A stretch of DNA of 64,000 nucleotides from an uncultured Bacteroidota bacterium (GTDB lineage: Bacteria > Bacteroidota > Bacteroidia > Flavobacteriales > Schleiferiaceae): contig CAJXNI010000016.1 in the NCBI GenBank assembly GCA_913057235.1, forward strand, positions 1 to 64,000. The letters run 5' to 3'. How positions within the stretch are numbered: the stretch's first letter is position 1; the number at the start of each line of letters is the position of its first letter. The notes beneath the pieces were generated by a model that was not told the DNA's origin, ran no database searches, and worked only from the letters and a program-made list of their open reading frames with translations. Shown here piece by piece: positions 63,747-64,000 of the stretch. The position numbers and the translations under genes were made by a program.

Positions 63747-64000
63747 AAAGCGTTATTTTAAGTTCCAAATCTTCTTTTAACTCTGGTTTTAAAAGATTAT
63801 AAATAACCACTGCAATATTTTCAGCCGTGGGATTCAAATCTTTAAACTCCTCAGTTTGAGTATTTAAATTTTTGTGATCAAATCTGTCTTCAATTTTGGC
63901 GGCAATTAAATCTTTAAGCCACTTCATGTCTATTACATAACCAGTTCTTTTATCAATCTCTCCGGTTACAGAAACTATAAGATCATAATTATGGCCGTGA
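63709..64000 (-). CDS. queD: 6-pyruvoyl-tetrahydropterin synthase / QueD family, cut by window edge
   Basis: C-terminal 96 residues are visible: HGHNYDLIVSVTGEIDKRTGYVIDMKWLKDLI, in parts, includes the HGHNY zinc motif; PTAENIAVVIYNLLKP holds the conserved Glu. The N-terminus lies beyond base 64000. The family makes 6-pyruvoyl-tetrahydropterin or 6-carboxy-tetrahydropterin from the FolE product; the missing N-terminal Cys would be needed to tell which. Upstream gene of the folE-SDR-flavin reductase-phrB operon. Confidence 0.85.
   Translation of the reverse strand, partial: HGHNYDLIVSVTGEIDKRTGYVIDMKWLKDLIAAKIEDRFDHKNLNTQTEEFKDLNPTAENIAVVIYNLLKPELKEDLELKITLYETARNFVEYAG

Overview
The window looks like a stretch of the main chromosome of a free-living marine Bacteroidota, most likely Flavobacteriales (Cryomorphaceae/Schleiferiaceae-like; the rank below order is a guess). 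The grounds are type IX secretion sorting domains of both type A (YPNPSNG motif) and type B (PSAFTPNGDGIND motif), families largely confined to Bacteroidota (DUF5723, DUF4294, GIN-domain and TM2 proteins), a bacterial mevalonate pathway, and promoters with a TAnnTTTG -7 box and few Shine-Dalgarno sequences. Genes are packed tightly, often with 1-4 bp stop/start overlaps. I see no rRNA, tRNA, CRISPR array, intact insertion sequence or intact prophage.

Layout. 0-3.9 kb: SnoaL-like protein (cut by the window edge), a broken CBS-domain gene, cold-shock protein, DEAD-box RNA helicase and the S1-like RNA-binding protein CvfB, i.e. an RNA/cold-adaptation group. 3.9-8.7 kb: an amidase gene with a stop codon, a Tat-like secreted pirin, a membrane/thioesterase operon, and SanA. 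8.8-18.8 kb: ABC-F ATPase, a broken NAD(P)-binding oxidoreductase, nucleoside deaminase plus FAD oxidoreductase, 3-hydroxybutyryl-CoA dehydrogenase, TlpA-like lipoprotein, phosphoglucomutase and a GIN-domain lipoprotein. 18.9-28.5 kb: HtpG, a CoA-transferase and a FabH-like ketosynthase, then a 1,651-codon T9SS adhesin whose signal peptide carries an in-frame TGA. 28.6-36.2 kb: AlkB alkane monooxygenase, a glycosyltransferase, MiaE, DUF4294, biotin carboxylase and MnmE. 36.2-38.6 kb: a gene-poor spot after mnmE with a 32-bp perfect palindrome, thioredoxin, an HxlR regulator and two decayed oxidoreductase genes. 38.6-45.5 kb: a lipoprotein/outer-membrane pair, a TM2 protein, a DUF2752 protein and a secreted GH16 beta-glucanase. 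45.5-54.4 kb: a THI5/NMT1-like protein with formate-THF ligase, a decayed glycosyltransferase, a four-gene poorly known operon (zinc ribbon, membrane protein, RQGDVL-family protein, 335-aa partner), and the mevalonate genes (HMG-CoA reductase, GHMP kinase). 54.4-60.4 kb: a gliding/T9SS type B PKD protein, CrcB, PAP2 phosphatase, ObgE, Adk and ManC. 60.4-64 kb: an operon queD/PTPS-folE-SDR-flavin reductase-photolyase running off the right edge.

Two themes stand out. First, the right-hand operon joins pterin synthesis to a photolyase and includes an SDR whose catalytic tyrosine is replaced by valine; it is the best candidate for a functional system with unexplained parts. Second, seven otherwise recognisable genes carry nonsense codons, frameshifts or an internal deletion. 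That is many for 64 kb and points either to real ongoing gene decay or to base errors in the assembly; TAG, TGA and TAA are all used as ordinary stops elsewhere in the window, so a changed genetic code does not explain it.
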